Assembly (NCBI GenBank): GCA_036518955.1
Contig: DATDMG010000472.1
Span: 1 to 6,747, forward strand
Length of the DNA: 6,747 bases
Direction: 5' to 3'
DNA from: DATDMG01 sp036518955
Lineage (GTDB): Bacteria > Actinomycetota > Actinomycetes > Actinomycetales > Kineosporiaceae
A program made the position numbers and the translations under genes. Shown here piece after piece: positions 4,990-6,747 of this stretch; position 1 is the stretch's first letter, and each line of letters starts with the position of its first letter. Under the pieces are notes generated by a model, which searched no databases, had not been told where the DNA came from, and saw only the letters and a program-made list of their open reading frames with translations.

Positions 4990-5631
4990 CCCCGGCCGGC
5001 CAGCCGGCCGAGCCCATCGCCATCAACAGCGGCGCGGCCTCCTCGAGCCCGACCCGGCGGCGGACCAGATCCGCCGGGGTCAGCCGCCCGGACGCGACCA
5101 GGCCGAGCATCGCAGGGTAGGAGTGTGCCGGCATCCCGTGGCTGCCCAGGAGTGCCAGCTCGCCCGCCACGACCAGGTGCATCGGCACCCGCGCGGGCCC
5201 CACGCCGAGGGCAGCAGCCCGACCTGGACGTGCCGGCCGGCCGGTAGCAGACCGGCGATGGAGGCGTGGCAGGTCGCCTCGCTGCCGAGCGCGTCGAGCG
5301 CGACGTGGACGCCGGTCGGACCGCCCGCCCGCGCCACCGCCCGGCGCACGGCCAGGGCCACCGCGTCCGGCGACCGCTGTGCGGTGACCCGCGCCCCCAC
5401 CGCCCAGCCACTCACCTGCGCTCCCACCTCGACCACCACGCCGGCGAACTCGTGGCCCGGCACGTACGGCAGGACGACGTCCGGGTCGTGGCCCATCACG
5501 GCATGCCAGTCGCTGCGGCACAGCCCGGTCGCCTCGACCCGGACGACGACCCCGTGCGGCGGGCAGGCCGGGTCCGGGACCTCGGCCGGCCGTGGCGACG
5601 CCCCGAACCGCTCGACCAGCAGCGCTCTCAC
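4970..5631 (-). pseudogene. Zinc-dependent alcohol dehydrogenase (MDR family), internally deleted and frameshifted
   Basis: This is the remnant of a medium-chain zinc alcohol dehydrogenase, about 220 codons where about 340 are usual. The N-terminal lobe is intact in the first frame from GTG 5631 (VRALLVERFGASPRP), with catalytic-zinc Cys38 in GLCRSDWH and His60-Glu61 in VPGHEFAGVV. After GARVT (83) the reading jumps to AQRSPDAVALAVRR. The four-Cys structural-zinc lobe, the third zinc ligand and the GxGGVG NAD(P) motif are absent, a loss of about 115 residues near 5380-5388. After GLLPSA (143 codons) one base is missing between 5203 and 5202. The correct ending GPARVPMHLVVAGELALLGSHGM...GVTVACP continues in another frame to the TGA at 4970. 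The start lies 4 nt after the DUF885 stop, so the two were an operon. The 3' end overlaps the convergent methyltransferase gene by 20 bp. Confidence 0.88.
4993..5010 (+). terminator. GC-rich hairpin just after the methyltransferase stop codon
   Basis: CGGCCGGC (4993-5000) and GCCGGCCG (5003-5010) form a perfect inverted repeat beginning 3 nt after the methyltransferase stop codon. In RNA it would fold with a slightly opened loop. No U tract follows, so it is a candidate U-less terminator. It also encodes Gly-Trp-Pro-Ala-Gly codons of the pseudogene on the other strand, which may explain the repeat by itself. Confidence 0.35.
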
Positions 5632-5635
5632 GGTG

Positions 5636-6747
5636 TCACCCCCGCGCGGACGCGGTGACGGTCTGGACGCCGCCCTCGCTGGTCTCCCGTTCGCGCGCCA
5701 CCGCACCGACTCGCAGCGCCGACAGCTCGTTGACGAGGTCGTCGAGCCCGAGGGAGCCTTGCGAGAGCGCGGCCATGTGCCACGCCTTGAGGTCGAACGC
5801 CTCACCGCGCGCCTGGTGGGCCGCTCGGGCCGCGACCCGCCCGGCCAGCCACGCCCGCTCGCCCAGCTTGTAGCCGATCGCCTGCCCGGGCATGCCGAGG
5901 TAGCGCACCAGCTCGCTGTCGATGAAGTCGGCGGGCCGCCCGCTGTGCTGTCCGAAGAACTCCCGGGCCAGGGCGGGCGTCCACCGCTCGCCGGGATGGA
6001 ACGGCTCCGGCATGCCCTGGTCGTCGGGGATCTCCAGCTGCAGGTGCATGCCGATGTCGATGATCACCCGTACCGCGCGCATCTGCTGGGCGTCCAGGTA
6101 CCCCAGTCGGCTGCCGGGTTCGGCGAGGAAGCCCAGCTCGTCCATCAGCCGCTCGGCGTACAGGGCCCAGCCCTCGAGGTTCGCGCTCACCCCGCCGAGG
6201 GTCGTCTGGAACCGCGACAGCGCCCGGGCGCAGTACACCCACTGCGCCAGCTGCAGGTGGTGCCCCGGCACGCCCTCGTGGTACCAGGTGCTCACCAGCT
6301 CCCAGGTCGGGAACCGGGTGCGGCCCATGACCGGCAGCCAGGTGCGGCCCGGGCGGGAGAAGTCCAGCGAGGGCCGGCTGTAGTAGGGCGCCGCCGCGCT
6401 GCCCTCGGGCGCGATCATCGCCTCCACCCGCTTGATCGGGTCCGCCAGCTCGACGTGCACGCCGTCCAGCGCCACGATCGCCCCGTCGAGCAGCTCTTGC
6501 AGGTACTCGCGAACGGCGTCGACGCCCTCGACGGCAGGCCCCTCGGTGTCCAGGTAGGTCATCGCGGCGCGCACGCCCGCGCCCGGAAGCACCCGCTCGG
6601 CCTCGGCCCGCAGCTGCTCGTCGAGGCGGGCGAGCTCGCCCCACGCCCAGGTGTACGCCTCGTCGAGGTCGAGATCCGCCCCGGACCAGCGCCGGGCGAA
6701 CCGGGCGTACCGCTCCCGGCCCACCGGATCCAGACCGTGCTCGTGGG
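5636..6747 (-). CDS. DUF885 family protein, C-terminal part, runs off right edge
   Basis: The frame is open from the window edge, so the GTG at 6724 is not a start. 369 codons plus stop are present, against roughly 550-600 residues for the family. The conserved path HEHGLDPVGRERYARFARRW leads into the core. The family signature WYHEGVPGHHLQLAQ has its HEGVPGHH encoded at 6280-6257. It is followed 25 residues later by EGWALYAE (6175-6152), and then by an Ile/Val-rich helix and the C-terminal AWHMAALSQGSLGLDDLVNEL. DUF885 is grouped with metallopeptidase-like folds; the His/Glu residues of these two motifs are the likely metal site, but no reaction is established. The C-terminus present looks undamaged. 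The next gene, the dehydrogenase remnant, starts 4 nt after its TGA (5636-5638). Confidence 0.9.
   Translation of the reverse strand, partial: HEHGLDPVGRERYARFARRWSGADLDLDEAYTWAWGELARLDEQLRAEAERVLPGAGVRAAMTYLDTEGPAVEGVDAVREYLQELLDGAIVALDGVHVELADPIKRVEAMIAPEGSAAAPYYSRPSLDFSRPGRTWLPVMGRTRFPTWELVSTWYHEGVPGHHLQLAQWVYCARALSRFQTTLGGVSANLEGWALYAERLMDELGFLAEPGSRLGYLDAQQMRAVRVIIDIGMHLQLEIPDDQGMPEPFHPGERWTPALAREFFGQHSGRPADFIDSELVRYLGMPGQAIGYKLGERAWLAGRVAARAAHQARGEAFDLKAWHMAALSQGSLGLDDLVNELSALRVGAVARERETSEGGVQTVTASARG

Noticed and set aside
4104..5411. 435-codon minus-strand reading frame across the methyltransferase and the dehydrogenase remnant
   Set aside because: It is a shadow of the plus-strand methyltransferase frame; the sequence is low-complexity Arg/Ser/Pro with no domain.
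5636..6724. DUF885 protein as a complete gene starting at GTG 6724
   Set aside because: The frame continues upstream to the window edge with family-like sequence (HEHGLDP), and the family is far longer.

Overview
This window is very GC-rich and its coding frames have G/C at almost every third position. It reads as chromosomal DNA of an actinomycete (Actinomycetota). A SAM-IV riboswitch, a DUF4192 protein and a spermidine-synthase-like methyltransferase of the actinobacterial type support this. I cannot fix the genus; a Micromonospora, Frankia or Geodermatophilus relative would fit. I see no mobile element, CRISPR array, rRNA or tRNA.

Layout, left to right. (1) 1-590, minus strand: N-terminal 196 codons of an O-acetylhomoserine sulfhydrylase (metY), running off the left edge. 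(2) 591-1025: the metY leader. In transcript order it holds a weak promoter, a SAM-IV riboswitch (920-806), a 14-codon leader peptide VSSCRCRRSADPTS with its own Shine-Dalgarno (774-730), a stem-loop over the leader stop codon, and an 8-bp stem-loop just before the metY ribosome-binding site. (3) 1026-2096, minus: a DUF4192 protein of unknown function. (4) 2229-3955, minus: a translationally coupled ABC transporter pair, ATPase then six-helix ABC-2-type permease, overlapping by 4 nt. (5) 4066-4989, plus: a spermidine-synthase-like methyltransferase, transcribed divergently from the ABC pair. (6) 4970-5631, minus: a decayed zinc alcohol dehydrogenase, with a large internal deletion and a separate single-base frameshift. 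It lies 4 nt downstream of (7) 5636-6747, minus: the C-terminal 369 codons of a DUF885 protein, running off the right edge.

How the parts fit. metY makes homocysteine from O-acetylhomoserine and sulfide, so its leader can be read as a two-input sensor: SAM through the aptamer, and possibly cysteine through two Cys codons in the leader peptide. The most unusual feature is that the 3' half of the aptamer (869-842) recurs in shortened form at 805-783, directly in front of the leader-peptide Shine-Dalgarno. This offers a strand-exchange route from SAM binding to leader-peptide translation. The ABC pair is a typical export or self-resistance-type transporter with no substrate clue. The dehydrogenase is a pseudogene in what was probably an operon with the DUF885 gene.
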